A program made the translations under genes and the position numbers. From positions 3,919,742-3,983,741 of the forward strand of contig NZ_KB907784.1 in the NCBI RefSeq assembly GCF_000382185.1: 64,000 bases of DNA, written 5' to 3'. Source of the stretch: Bordetella sp. FB-8 (GTDB taxonomy: Bacteria; Pseudomonadota; Gammaproteobacteria; Burkholderiales; Burkholderiaceae_B). Below the pieces are notes generated by a model, which was not told where the DNA came from, did no database searches, and saw only the letters and a list, made by a program, of their open reading frames with translations. Shown in pieces: positions 21,466 through 30,537 of the stretch. Positions within the stretch are counted from its first letter, which is position 1. Each line of letters opens with the position of its first letter.

Positions 21466-23349
21466 TCACAACTCGATCTGCATCCCCATTTCCACCACCC
21501 GGTTGGGCGGTATCTTGAAGAACATCGTGCTGCGTGTGCCGTTGCGCGCCATGAAGGCGAAAATCGCCCGGCGCCAGCGCGACATGACCGGACGCTTGCC
21601 CCCCACCACCGTCTGTCGCGACAGGTAATACGACGTGCGCATGGGTTCGAGATCGAGCTCGGGATAGGCCTCGCCCACCTCGCGCAACGCCTCGGGCACG
21701 TCCAAGTCTTCCTTGAAACCGTAATGCACGGTGACCTGCCAGCTGGAATGGCTGACACGTTCGACATGGAAGCGCTCTTCAGCCGATACGAAAGGCACGT
21801 CGGCCACCTTGATGGTCAGAAACAGCACCTGTTCATGCAGCACCTTGTTGTGCTTGAGGTTGTGCAAAAGCGCCGGCGGCACGAAACCCGAACTCATGGT
21901 CATGAAAATCGCCGTTCCGTGTACCCGCGCCGGCGGGAACTCCTCGAGCTGGGTCATGAAATCCTTGAGCGGCTGGCGATCACGCGCCTGCATCTCGGCC
22001 AGCAGCCGGCGTCCCTGCCGCCACGTCGTCATGAGGATGAAGACAGCGATACCTACGGCCAGCGGCAGCCAGCCGCCCTCGTGGATCTTGAGCACATTGG
22101 CCGAAAACAGCAGCAGGTCTATCACCAGCAGCACGGTGAGCACCGCGATCCAGGCCGCCCGCTTGCCGCCCCGTGTACCGCGCGGCAGCACCATGAAAGC
22201 CAGCACACTGGTGCAGAGCATGGTTCCGGTCACCGCGAACCCATAGGCCGCGGCCAAATTGTCCGACGTGCGAAACGCGATCACCAGCACGATCACCGCC
22301 ACCAGCAGCAGGGCATTGACCTGCGGCAGATAGATCTGCCCCATTTCCGCGGCCGATGTGTGCAGGATCTTCATGCGCGGCCAGAAACCCAGCTGCACCG
22401 CCTGGCGCGTCATGGAAAAGGCGCCCGAGATCACGGCCTGTGAGGCGATCACGGTGGCTATGCCAGACAGGACCACCAGCGGCAGCAGCCCCCAGCTCGG
22501 CACCATCAAGAAAAAAGGATTCTCCAGCGCCGCGGGATTGCCCAGCAACAGCGCGCCCTGGCCAAAATAGTTGATCACCAGCGAGGGCAGCACTATCCAG
22601 AACCAGGCCGTGCGTATGGGCGGCCGGCCGAAATGGCCCATATCGGCGTACAGCGCCTCGGCGCCTGTCAGCGCGAGCACCACCGCTCCCAGCAGCACGA
22701 AACTGGCCACCGGACGCAACAGTACGAAGCGCGCGGCCTCCACCGGATTGAGCGCGTGCAGCACGACCGGATGCAGCCAGATCTGCCAAAGACCCATCAC
22801 AGCCAGCGTCAAGAACCACAGGCACATGATGGGGCCGAATAGCTTGCCCACCGAGGCCGTGCCGCGCGATTGAAACGCAAAAAGCACGATGAGCACCACC
22901 AGCGAGATCGGCACGACCCAGGCATCGAAACTGTGCGACACGATGCCCATGCCCTCGATGGCCGAAATTACCGAGATCGCCGGCGTAATCATGCTGTCGC
23001 CGTAGAAAAGGGCCGCGCCAAAGATGCCCAGGACCACCAGCACCACGCGCTTGTGGCCCTGCACCCCGCGCACAGCCAATTCCAGCAAGGCCAGCGTGCC
23101 GCCCTCGCCGCGGTTGTCGGCGCGCATGATGAGCATGACGTACTTGAACGACACCACCACCATCAGCAGCCAGAAGAGCAGGGACAGTATCCCCAGCACA
23201 TGACTGGCATCGACATGCTTGAATTCGTCCAGGGAAACCTTGAGGGTATACAGCGGGCTGGTACCGATATCGCCGTACACCACGCCCAGCGCGCCTAGCA
23301 TCAGGGCCTTGCGCGAAGAGGAATGGCTGCTCGTGGGTGATTCGCTCAT
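21466..23349 (-). CDS. kup: Kup-type potassium uptake transporter
   Basis: A 627-residue K+/H+ symporter of the KUP/HAK family. After a short Ser-rich N-terminus come ALMLGALGVVYGDIGTSPLY, the diagnostic KUP motif, and about 12 membrane helices (GDSMITPAISVISAIEG, ALYADMGHFGRPPIRTAW, VIASQAVISGAFSMTRQAVQ). A C-terminal cytoplasmic domain of about 170 residues follows. Its start overlaps the stop of the histidine kinase gene (ATGA), so it is translationally coupled to a two-component system. The start at 23349 gives the normal N-terminus. Confidence 0.96.
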   Translation of the reverse strand: MSESPTSSHSSSRKALMLGALGVVYGDIGTSPLYTLKVSLDEFKHVDASHVLGILSLLFWLLMVVVSFKYVMLIMRADNRGEGGTLALLELAVRGVQGHKRVVLVVLGIFGAALFYGDSMITPAISVISAIEGMGIVSHSFDAWVVPISLVVLIVLFAFQSRGTASVGKLFGPIMCLWFLTLAVMGLWQIWLHPVVLHALNPVEAARFVLLRPVASFVLLGAVVLALTGAEALYADMGHFGRPPIRTAWFWIVLPSLVINYFGQGALLLGNPAALENPFFLMVPSWGLLPLVVLSGIATVIASQAVISGAFSMTRQAVQLGFWPRMKILHTSAAEMGQIYLPQVNALLLVAVIVLVIAFRTSDNLAAAYGFAVTGTMLCTSVLAFMVLPRGTRGGKRAAWIAVLTVLLVIDLLLFSANVLKIHEGGWLPLAVGIAVFILMTTWRQGRRLLAEMQARDRQPLKDFMTQLEEFPPARVHGTAIFMTMSSGFVPPALLHNLKHNKVLHEQVLFLTIKVADVPFVSAEERFHVERVSHSSWQVTVHYGFKEDLDVPEALREVGEAYPELDLEPMRTSYYLSRQTVVGGKRPVMSRWRRAIFAFMARNGTRSTMFFKIPPNRVVEMGMQIEL

Positions 23350-24476
23350 GCGTGTCGCTCGTGACGTGATAATTGAGTACCCTTGCGAGGGCCGGGAAAA
23401 ACAACTGCCAGACGGGTGCCGGGATATTCGGGGCGGCTGGTCAGCTTGCACCAGGCCCCGTGCGCATTGGCAATCTCCCGGACGATGGCCAGGCCCAAGC
23501 CCGAGCCGCCGGCCGCGGCGCTGGGCGAACGGTAGAACGCCTCGAAGACCCGGTCGCGCTCGTCGGGCGGAACGCCCGGGCCGTCGTCCTCGATCGTCAG
23601 GGACGGCGGATTCGCGCCCACGGTCAGGGTAATGCGCCCCGGCTTCTTGCCATAGCGCAGGGCGTTGTCGATGAGGTTGCCCAGCAGTTCATCCAGCAGC
23701 AGTGGATTGCCGTCGATGTCCACCGGTGCATCCGGGGCGATCAGGTTCAGCTCGACCTGCGCGGACAGCGCGCGCGGAACCCATTCGGCGCCGCTTGCGC
23801 GCACCCATTCGCACAGGTCCAGGCGCACGAAATTATCCCTCGGCTGGGCATCCGGGTTGGAGCGGGCCAGCACCAGCAACTGCTGGCCCAGCCGGATCAT
23901 ACGATCGCTGACGACCTTGATGCGCTCGGCCCGGGTGCGCACGTCGTCGGGCAAGGGCCTGGCCAGCATCAGTTCGGATTCGAGCTTCAGCCCGGCCAAC
24001 GGGGTGCGCAACTGATGCGCGGCATGGCCGATGAAGCGGCGTTGCGCCGAAAGCGACGAATCCAGCCGCTCGAGCAGATCGTTGATGTGCGTAACAAGCG
24101 GCGCGATCTCGGAAGGCAGATTGGCCACCACCATGGGCTGCATGTCTTCGATGGAGCGTTGCCGTATCTGCTCGGCCAGGTGATTGACCGAGCGCAAGCC
24201 CGAGCGCACGCCATGGACCACGACGCCGGCAAACAGCAGGATGAGCAGCACTTGTCCTGCAACGATCAGCCAGAAGAAATCCTCCAGCATCCAGACCGTC
24301 ATGTCGAACTTGTGGGTGATGACCCAGGTAACCGCAATATCGAGCAGCACCAGCACCATGAGCGGGGGCATCAGCCCCGAGATCAGAAGCCGCGCCAGAG
24401 ACCCCGACGGCAGGTGCCAGGCGGCGCGCCAGGAAGAAGCCGCGGGGGGTTTCTTGAGAGCAGGACTGTCGGACAT
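23346..24476 (-). CDS. two-component sensor histidine kinase
   Basis: A 376-residue membrane sensor. Two helices (about residues 29-55 and 68-92) flank a very short periplasmic loop (HKFDMTVWMLEDF), followed by a HAMP linker. The H-box has the phosphorylated His in GHAAHQLRTPLAGLKLESEL, the N-box is LLGNLIDNALRYG, and the G-boxes are IEDDGPGVPPDE and GGSGLGLAIVREIA. It resembles the TctE/QseC group. The small sensor loop suggests membrane or cytoplasmic sensing. It lies 55 bases after the response regulator and overlaps kup by 4 bases, so the three form one leftward operon. Confidence 0.93.
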   Translation of the reverse strand: MSDSPALKKPPAASSWRAAWHLPSGSLARLLISGLMPPLMVLVLLDIAVTWVITHKFDMTVWMLEDFFWLIVAGQVLLILLFAGVVVHGVRSGLRSVNHLAEQIRQRSIEDMQPMVVANLPSEIAPLVTHINDLLERLDSSLSAQRRFIGHAAHQLRTPLAGLKLESELMLARPLPDDVRTRAERIKVVSDRMIRLGQQLLVLARSNPDAQPRDNFVRLDLCEWVRASGAEWVPRALSAQVELNLIAPDAPVDIDGNPLLLDELLGNLIDNALRYGKKPGRITLTVGANPPSLTIEDDGPGVPPDERDRVFEAFYRSPSAAAGGSGLGLAIVREIANAHGAWCKLTSRPEYPGTRLAVVFPGPRKGTQLSRHERHA

Positions 24477-24531
24477 ATGGCTGCGTTCGTCGCGCAGTCG
24501 ACACGCCTGCCAGATCGGGCAGGCGCGGCGC

Positions 24532-25203
24532 TTACGCCGACTCCACGTCCAGCAAATAGCCGAAGCCGCGCACGGTCTGGATGCTGGCGCCCGTGCCTTC
24601 CAAGCGTTTGCGCAGGCGGTAGACGTAGACTTCGACGGCGTTCTCGCTGAAATCGGCATCCCAGGCCGAAAGCGAATTGACGATCTGGCGCTTGGTGACC
24701 ACGCGGCCGACGCGCGCCATGAGCATTTCCAGTACGGACAGTTCGCGCACGGACAGGGCAAGGCGCTGGCCGCTGACGCGCACTTCACGGCCGACAGTGT
24801 CGAACACCAGCGGACCGACTTCGATCATGGGCTGCGCCTGGCCCGAACGGCGGCGCGCCAGGGCACGCACCCGGGCAGCAAGCTCGGGCAGGTCGAAGGG
24901 CTTGGTGACGTAGTCGTCGGCCCCCGCATCCAGGCCTGCCACGCGGTCGTCCAGGCCGTCGCGCGCGGTCAGGATGAGCACGGGAACCTGGTTGCCGTCC
25001 TGGCGCAACTGGCGCAGAACGTCCAGCCCCCCCATGCCCGGCAGATTCAGGTCGAGCAGGATCAGCTCATAGGACTGGCCGACCATGGCCCCCTGGACTT
25101 TGTCGCCCTCGGTCAGCCAGTCAACGGCATAACCCTGGTCGGACAGGAATTCCTGCAGCGCATGGCCCAGGGTGGTGTCGTCTTCGATAACTAGAACTCG
25201 CAT
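24532..25203 (-). CDS. OmpR-family response regulator
   Basis: A 223-residue regulator beginning MRVLVIEDDTTLGHALQEFL. The receiver domain has the acidic pocket EDD, the phosphorylatable Asp in LILLDLNLPGMGG (about residue 51), and the conserved Lys in DDYVTKPFDLPELAARV. The C-terminal winged helix has LSVRELSVLEMLMARVGRVV and AVEVYVYRLRKRLEG. It belongs to the TctD/QseB-like subgroup. It is the first gene of the regulator-kinase-kup operon. Confidence 0.95.
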   Translation of the reverse strand: MRVLVIEDDTTLGHALQEFLSDQGYAVDWLTEGDKVQGAMVGQSYELILLDLNLPGMGGLDVLRQLRQDGNQVPVLILTARDGLDDRVAGLDAGADDYVTKPFDLPELAARVRALARRRSGQAQPMIEVGPLVFDTVGREVRVSGQRLALSVRELSVLEMLMARVGRVVTKRQIVNSLSAWDADFSENAVEVYVYRLRKRLEGTGASIQTVRGFGYLLDVESA

Positions 25204-25246
25204 TGTTCGATTCTAGCGCGATCCGATCCTGGGCGTATACAGAACG

Positions 25247-25684
25247 TTACTTACCCGCCGCCGGCTGGGGTTGTGGCGTGGTGATGAAGCCTATTTTTCC
25301 CATGCCCGCCCGGCGCGCGGCGCCCATGACCTGCGCCAGCAACTGGTAGCGCGTGTCCTGATCGGCACGGATATGGATCTCCGGCTGCGGCTTGTCCTGA
25401 GCCGAGGCCGCGAAACGGTCTCCCAGGCTTTCCGTGGTCACCGGCTGACCGTTCCAGAACAGGGTGCCGTCGCCCTGGATGGCCAGGTCGATCGCCTTGG
25501 GATCCTCACGGGCCTGCGTGGCGCTGACCTGCGGCAGATCAATGCGGATCGAATGCGCCAGAAGCGGCGCCGTGATGATGAAGATCACCAGCAGCACCAG
25601 CATCACATCGATGAGTGGCACCATATTGATTTCGGAGACGGTGTGTCCGCCCGCCCCCTTGCTGTCGAAGCTGCCGAAGGCCAT
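25247..25684 (-). CDS. exbD: ExbD biopolymer transport protein (TonB system)
   Basis: A 145-residue protein with cytoplasmic start MAFGSFDSKGAGGHTVSEIN, the ExbD helix MVPLIDVMLVLLVIFIITAP with the essential Asp, and a periplasmic domain (IHIRADQDTRYQLLAQVMGA). It is the last gene of a tonB-exbB-exbD operon, 3 bases after exbB. It differs in sequence from the exbD at 2892, so the two sets are not a recent duplication. Confidence 0.93.
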   Translation of the reverse strand: MAFGSFDSKGAGGHTVSEINMVPLIDVMLVLLVIFIITAPLLAHSIRIDLPQVSATQAREDPKAIDLAIQGDGTLFWNGQPVTTESLGDRFAASAQDKPQPEIHIRADQDTRYQLLAQVMGAARRAGMGKIGFITTPQPQPAAGK

Positions 25685-25687
25685 GGC

Positions 25688-26443
25688 TCACTTGTCTCCG
25701 CCTGTTTCGACGCGCAGGCGGCGCATGGCGCGCACCTTGCTCTCGGAAAGCTCAACTTGGTGGCCGGTCGTCAGGAAAGCGAACAGATCGTGAGCGAAGG
25801 CGTCCAGCCGCGACAGGAACACACGGTTATAGCGCACGAATGCGTTGTAGCCGAGCACGGCGGGAATGGCCACGGCCAGGCCCAGGCCGGTCATGATGAG
25901 CGCCTCGCCCACCGGACCGGCCACCTGGTTGATCGTCATGCCTTCGGACATGCCGATCCCAACCAGCGCGTGATACACCCCCCATACCGTGCCGAACAGG
26001 CCCACGAAAGGCGCGGTGGAACCCACCGACGCGAGGACGGTCAGGCCGTTTTCGAGTTTGGCGGTTTCTTCGTCGATGACCTTGCGCATGGTGCGCGTGA
26101 CGAACTCGCCGTTGCCTCCCGCCTCTTCCAGCTTGGTGGGGCCGAACTTGGCATGATGATCCGCGGCGTGGATCGCATGGCTGGCCAAGTGCGAATAGGG
26201 ATCGCGCGCGCCGTGTGTGACGATCTCGTTCTGCACCTGCTCCAGCGAACTGGAATTCCAGAAAGTGCTGAGAAACGCCTTGGCGCGGCCGCGCATGCGG
26301 ACATGGCTCACCGACTTGACCACCATCAGGTACCAGGTCACCAGCGACATGATCACCAGAATGAAAAAAAGAGCCTGGCCGACAGCATCGCTTTGGCTCA
26401 GGAAATGCAGCACGCCCGTGGACGGTGCAGGAGTCGGATTCAT
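25688..26443 (-). CDS. exbB: ExbB proton channel protein (TonB system)
   Basis: A 251-residue inner-membrane protein with three predicted helices (AVGQALFFILVIMSLVTWYL, LTVLASVGSTAPFVGLFGTV, ALIMTGLGLAVAIPAVLGYN). It shows the family signature STAPFVGLFGTVWGVYHALV. It forms the motor with ExbD and energises TonB. It is placed 4 bases after tonB on the minus strand, with tight operon spacing. Confidence 0.95.
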   Translation of the reverse strand: MNPTPAPSTGVLHFLSQSDAVGQALFFILVIMSLVTWYLMVVKSVSHVRMRGRAKAFLSTFWNSSSLEQVQNEIVTHGARDPYSHLASHAIHAADHHAKFGPTKLEEAGGNGEFVTRTMRKVIDEETAKLENGLTVLASVGSTAPFVGLFGTVWGVYHALVGIGMSEGMTINQVAGPVGEALIMTGLGLAVAIPAVLGYNAFVRYNRVFLSRLDAFAHDLFAFLTTGHQVELSESKVRAMRRLRVETGGDK

Positions 26444-26447
26444 GGGT

Positions 26448-27236
26448 TCAGTCCTTCATTTGAAAATCGTAGGGCAGCCTGGCCAGGGCCGGCAGGGCCA
26501 CGCCGTTGCGCGTAAACGGCTTGAAGCGCGCCCGGCGGGCCGCGTCCAAGGCCGCGTCGTCCAGGCGTACATGGCCCGAGGATGTGTCGATGCGCGCGCC
26601 ATCCACCTTGCCTTGGGCACTGATGCGCACCAGCACGACAACCCGGCCCGTCTCGTCATGCAGGCGCGATAGCCTGGGATAGACCGGGATGGGCCGGGAC
26701 CCGTCGTATTGGATGCTGGTCACCAGGACGGGGGGGTCCTGGCGCGGCGCCTGGCTGGCCTGCTGCTGGCCTTGGGGTGCGCCCGCGACCGGTGGCGCGA
26801 GCGCGGCAGGTGTGGTCTCTTGCGACGCAGAACGCGTTGCGGACTCAGGCTTGGGGCGCGGTTTTGACTGTGGCGTGGGTTTTTGCTTGAGCAGCGGCGC
26901 CAGCGGCGACGGATGCACGGTCGGCGGGGACTCGGGGGGAGGATCGGCTTGAATCCGAGGCGCGGATTCGGGAGGCGGCGCGACCGGCAAAGCGGCGACA
27001 GAAGCCGGTGGCTGCGGTTGGCGCTGGACCGGCGCCTGCTGCGGCGCGGGCGCATCGATCACGCTCACCATCATGGCCGACGCGTTTTGGGCAGCGATAG
27101 GAGCTGTGTGCGTACCCTGCACGATGAAGGCAGCTACGGCCGCATGCAGCGCCAGCACCAGCGCGCCCGCCCCGATGCGCAGCCGCACGGGCATTCGAAA
27201 GGCAGAAGGGTCGGAAGTACGCGTCAGCGAGAACAT
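26448..27236 (-). CDS. tonB: TonB energy-transducing protein
   Basis: A 262-residue protein with one N-terminal helix (IGAGALVLALHAAVAAFIVQ), a long Pro-rich periplasmic spacer (repeated PQPP, PPPESAP, KPRPKPE), and a C-terminal TonB domain (YPRLSRLHDETGRVVVLVRI, DDAALDAARRARFKPF). It transmits ExbBD energy to outer-membrane receptors for siderophores and similar ligands. It is first in the leftward operon tonB-exbB-exbD. Its promoter region is the AT-rich stretch around 27270-27330, where iron control through Fur is plausible. Confidence 0.93.
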   Translation of the reverse strand: MFSLTRTSDPSAFRMPVRLRIGAGALVLALHAAVAAFIVQGTHTAPIAAQNASAMMVSVIDAPAPQQAPVQRQPQPPASVAALPVAPPPESAPRIQADPPPESPPTVHPSPLAPLLKQKPTPQSKPRPKPESATRSASQETTPAALAPPVAGAPQGQQQASQAPRQDPPVLVTSIQYDGSRPIPVYPRLSRLHDETGRVVVLVRISAQGKVDGARIDTSSGHVRLDDAALDAARRARFKPFTRNGVALPALARLPYDFQMKD

Positions 27237-27279
27237 GAAATTGCAGGGGATTTGCGCAGAACCCGGCCGGACCGACGCA

Positions 27280-27325
27280 TTGATATATCCGCATAATAAT
27301 CTAAATACGAATTATTCGTAATTAT
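27280..27325 (-). promoter_or_regulatory. AT-rich promoter region of tonB, possible Fur site
   Basis: The sequence around 27285-27320 (ATAATAATCTAAATACG, AATTATTCGTAATTAT) is sharply AT-rich in a GC-rich context and has inverted AATTAT elements that loosely resemble hexamers of a Fur box. It lies about 50-85 bases upstream of the tonB start. The match to the Fur consensus is weak, so this rests mostly on position and gene function. Confidence 0.3.
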
Positions 27326-27633
27326 ATGAAGAGCCAGCTTGCACCGCGGCGTCCCCGGTGCGCAGGTGATCATGTTTGTAACGAATTCGCTCACGGACCG
27401 GATCCGGCAACTGTCTGGCGCGCATCACAGGATGGGGCAGCGGGTTTTATGGCTGAATTTGGTACTGCATTTACGCGCAGCATTCGTGCCGGAGCGCTAA
27501 GCTGTACGCCCCTTGCTGCTTTTTTCGTTCACCTGTCACCGGAACGCCGGTCACCTTTGCGTTAGGCGGCGCAACTCACCTTCGCCGCATTCCGTTCCAT
27601 AGCCACCTCTCTCACACTCCATTCTCGCCACCC
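27326..27633. other. intergenic region between tonB promoter and MAPEG gene, nothing convincing seen
   Basis: About 300 bases with one open frame of 79 codons on the plus strand that lacks family resemblance, a good ribosome site and normal codon bias. I treat it as non-coding. It may hold the promoter of the MAPEG-family gene. Confidence 0.4.
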
Positions 27634-28023
27634 ATGACCCTCGCGGAAATCTGCATCCTAGTTGCCTGCTTGCTTCCTATCGTCTGCGCGGGTATCGCCA
27701 AGTCACGGGGCTTTAGCAAACCGCGTCGCGAAGGCGGCTTCGACAACCATAATCCGCGAGAGTGGCTTGCTGGTCTTCAGGGCTGGCAGGCTCGTGCTCA
27801 CGCGGCCCAACTCAATAGCTTTGAGGCCTTGCCACTCTTCATCGCCGGCGTCCTGGTGGCTCAGCATCACCACGCAGCCCAGTACACCGTCAATGCGCTC
27901 GCGGCAGCCTTCATCGTCCTGCGCATCGGTTTCATCTGGGCATACGTTACCGACCGGGCCAACCCCAGATCAGTCCTCTGGTCTCTCGGCCTGGCTTGCA
28001 GCATCGCGCAGTTCTTCGTGTAA
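27634..28023 (+). CDS. MAPEG family membrane protein
   Basis: A 129-residue protein with four predicted membrane helices: ICILVACLLPIVCAGIA, ALPLFIAGVLVA, AQYTVNALAAAFIVLRIGFI and SVLWSLGLACSIAQFFV. The pattern NHNPREWLAGLQGWQARAHA followed by AQLNSFEALPLF is typical of the bacterial branch of the MAPEG family (eicosanoid and glutathione metabolism related). Function in bacteria is unclear. It stands alone, and the about 240 bases after it carry no gene that I can support. Confidence 0.87.
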   Translation: MTLAEICILVACLLPIVCAGIAKSRGFSKPRREGGFDNHNPREWLAGLQGWQARAHAAQLNSFEALPLFIAGVLVAQHHHAAQYTVNALAAAFIVLRIGFIWAYVTDRANPRSVLWSLGLACSIAQFFV

Positions 28024-28266
28024 CTGCCGCTGTCTGCGCGCATCGCCGCCCAACCCTTCGCTCGATGCGCCCCCCCAACAGAGGCGGCACCTGGGCCGCT
28101 CCGGCCGCATCACCCTCTTGGCATGCTCGGCCCAAGTGCCATACCGCAGGGGTCGCCCCAGCTAAAACGTTGAGTGCCTGCTTCTTGTTACCGCCAGCGG
28201 CGGCTCCTGGTCGTAAGAAGCATTTTGTGAATAGCCGATCACCTATCCGGGAGGTGCCGTACTTCC

Positions 28267-28593
28267 CTAGTTTTCGAAAGACTTATGAGCGCCATCACGC
28301 GACTGCATTCCAAGCTTTCCTTGAGCACCCATTGCATCTTGCCAGGCAATCATGGCGTTCGCGACCGCATCCTTCTCGCCACTGAACGCAAGCACGGTCT
28401 CACCGCATGACGGGCAGACACCACCAAATGCTGCATGGATGCCGGGCATGCCGCGGGCATCAATCAGGCCAAAGTCGGTGAATGACGTTTTGCATGCACC
28501 GCACACCATCTTTGCCGGGCGCAATGCATCAATTTTTGCCCTAGCTTGAGCGATTCGCTGATCTTGCGTGCCTCGATTCTTCGCTTGGCCCAT
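28267..28593 (-). CDS. small zinc-ribbon hypothetical protein
   Basis: A 108-residue protein starting MGQAKNRGTQDQRIAQARAK, an N-terminus shared by several small proteobacterial proteins. It carries two CxxC pairs (MVCGACKTSFT and GVCPSCGETVL) about 33 residues apart that can form one zinc ribbon. No membrane segment is present. Function is unknown. The start at 28593 gives the conserved MGQAKNRG N-terminus; a start 18 bases upstream is possible. Confidence 0.65.
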   Translation of the reverse strand: MGQAKNRGTQDQRIAQARAKIDALRPAKMVCGACKTSFTDFGLIDARGMPGIHAAFGGVCPSCGETVLAFSGEKDAVANAMIAWQDAMGAQGKLGMQSRDGAHKSFEN

Positions 28594-28709
28594 TATTTTC
28601 TCCAGCATCAATTTTCTATTTCAACCTGAGCGGCTAGCATAATCGCTACGAGTTGCGCGGCAATGCTCGAGCGCATCGTAACGCCGCTCCTGAACCGATA
28701 ATCGAGCCT

Positions 28710-28868
28710 ATGGCCTACGCAAAGGTTTTCCTGCTGCAGAACACGGCACAAATTTTGAGCATCGAGTTGCGTCACGTCACGCCCGACATCTATCGCATCA
28801 TTGTCATCCCAAGCCGCATGACGTTGCCCACAATGCACGTCGCAATCTTGCGTGCGATGGGCTGGTAG
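28710..28868 (+). pseudogene. truncated plasmid pRiA4b ORF-3-like protein
   Basis: Fifty-two codons starting MAYAKVFLLQNTAQILSIEL and ending RMTLPTMHVAILRAMGW then stop. This corresponds to only the N-terminal strand-helix part of the pRiA4b ORF-3 family (about 180 residues normally). The bases after the stop still resemble coding sequence in another frame (DPSAFNINEIN). I read it as the remnant of a transferred gene. It sits in a low-density stretch (28.0-29.0 kb) of accessory character. Confidence 0.6.
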
Positions 28869-29025
28869 GGCAGACGTTCGATCCCTCCGCCTTCAACATC
28901 AACGAGATCAATTAACGCTTGAGCCAGATCCGGATTTAATGCAAGTCGGCCTTGGCCGTACGCTCACGAAATAATGGCCAAGTGTTGGGTTTCGTCCAGA
29001 CAACGGCGATTCACGGCCTGACCTT

Positions 29026-30474
29026 TCAAGCGTTCTTCATCGTCTGCAAAAGGCGCCGCACCGCGCCACGCGCCGCTTGCGCGCTCCCCAGATTGGCAAA
29101 CCCCAGCAGCAAACCCTGATCGGCCAGCCCCTTCATCTTCCACGTGCTCAAGGCATGTATCGCAAGCCCCTGCGCATTCGCCGCTTGCGCCACGGCGCTA
29201 TCGCTTTGCTCGCCCTTCCAATACCCCAGCACATGCAGCCCCCCGGCTCTATCGGGTATCCGCAACGCATCTCCGAAGGCCTGCTCCAAGGCGGCGACAA
29301 GATAGCCCCGGCGCTCGCCATACAGCGCCCGCATCTTCTTGAGGTGTCGCGAGAAATGCCCTTGCTCCATGAAATCGGCCACCGTGGCCTGCTGCAGCGC
29401 CGGGCTGTCCATGCGCAGCAGCGAAACCGTAGCCTCGAATGTCGGCACGCAATCCTCGGGCACAACGAGATAGGCAAGCCGCAGGCCGGGGTACAGCACT
29501 TTGCTGAAGGTGCCCGCGTAGAGCACTCGGCCGTACCGATCCAGGCTTTTCAGCGGCGGAAGCGGGCGCCCGTGATAACGGAATTCGCTGTCGTAATCGT
29601 CCTCGATGATCCAGGACTGATTCTCCCGAGCCCATTCCAGCAAGGCCAGGCGCCGCGGCAAGGAAAGCGCCACACCCAGCGGGCTTTGATGGGTCGGCGT
29701 CACCACGGCAAAGCGGGCATTTTTCGATAGTCTTCGACCCGCCTGCACGCACAGGCCTTCTTCGTCGACGGGCACCGGCACAAGCCGCATGCCCGCCCGC
29801 TCCAGGAACCGCCGCGCGAAGGGATAGCCGGGATCTTCGAACCACCCTTTGTCCCCGGCGGACAGCACGGTGTGGCGTATCAAATTCAAGCTATCCAGGT
29901 ATCCTGTAGTGACGAACACTTGCTCCGGCGCGCAGGCGATGCCGCGCGAGACGCCCAGGTAGGCGGCGATGGCCCTGCGCAAGGGCAGGTATCCGCCGGG
30001 CGCCTGGTAGTCCATGTCCGCGTCCCCCATGCCGCGCAGCCTGCGGCCCGCCAGGCGCACCCAGGTTTTGCGAGGAAAGGCGTCCAGGGCGGGCAAGCCG
30101 AGCTGGAACGGCCGCGGCGGCGTCTTCGCGATGCCGGCCGGGCGCGGCGCGCTGGCCCGCGTGCGCGGCGCGTCGAATCCATGGCGCCCGTCCAGGTGCG
30201 GCGATACCACCGTTCCGGCAGGACCGCGCGCAACGAGATAACCCTCGCTGACCAGGATCTGGTAGGCCGATTCCACCGTGCCCCGCGCCAGGTTCAATTC
30301 GCTGGCCAGGCTTCTGACGGCGGGCACCCGGTCGCCGGGAGACAGCCGGCCTTCGGCAATGGCATCGCGAAATCGCTGATATAGCTGCAGATAGATCGGG
30401 GTCGTCGACCGCCGCCGCGGTTTCAGGGTTCGGATGTCCATGTCATGTCCTACTCGTTTTCTCGATTCTTGCAC
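29026..30474 (-). CDS. MocR/PdxR-type GntR regulator with aminotransferase domain
   Basis: A 482-residue regulator. The N-terminal GntR winged helix (YLQLYQRFRDAIAEGRLSPG, LARGTVESAYQILVSEGYLV) is joined to a class-I aminotransferase-like PLP domain (FVTTGYLDSLNLIRHTVLSA, WIIEDDYDSEFRYHGRPLPP, and the PLP lysine in YAGTFSKVLYPGLRLAYLV). Such proteins respond to PLP or amines and often control a divergent gene. Here the divergent gene is the GNAT acetyltransferase at 30538, the likely target. The start may be a downstream ATG (MDIRTLKPRRRS). Confidence 0.92.
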   Translation of the reverse strand: MQESRKRVGHDMDIRTLKPRRRSTTPIYLQLYQRFRDAIAEGRLSPGDRVPAVRSLASELNLARGTVESAYQILVSEGYLVARGPAGTVVSPHLDGRHGFDAPRTRASAPRPAGIAKTPPRPFQLGLPALDAFPRKTWVRLAGRRLRGMGDADMDYQAPGGYLPLRRAIAAYLGVSRGIACAPEQVFVTTGYLDSLNLIRHTVLSAGDKGWFEDPGYPFARRFLERAGMRLVPVPVDEEGLCVQAGRRLSKNARFAVVTPTHQSPLGVALSLPRRLALLEWARENQSWIIEDDYDSEFRYHGRPLPPLKSLDRYGRVLYAGTFSKVLYPGLRLAYLVVPEDCVPTFEATVSLLRMDSPALQQATVADFMEQGHFSRHLKKMRALYGERRGYLVAALEQAFGDALRIPDRAGGLHVLGYWKGEQSDSAVAQAANAQGLAIHALSTWKMKGLADQGLLLGFANLGSAQAARGAVRRLLQTMKNA

Positions 30475-30537
30475 CTATTACCTGTTCCATCCATTCGATA
30501 CATTGACAGTCAGGCAAAGCAAATCAAGGAAACGGCG

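Noticed and set aside
21208..22443. 411-codon plus-strand frame
   Set aside because: Most of it is antisense to kup and His/Arg/Gln-rich. The first part covers the inverted repeat.
27326..27565. 79-codon frame after tonB promoter
   Set aside because: No ribosome site, no similarity and unusual composition. Treated as non-coding.
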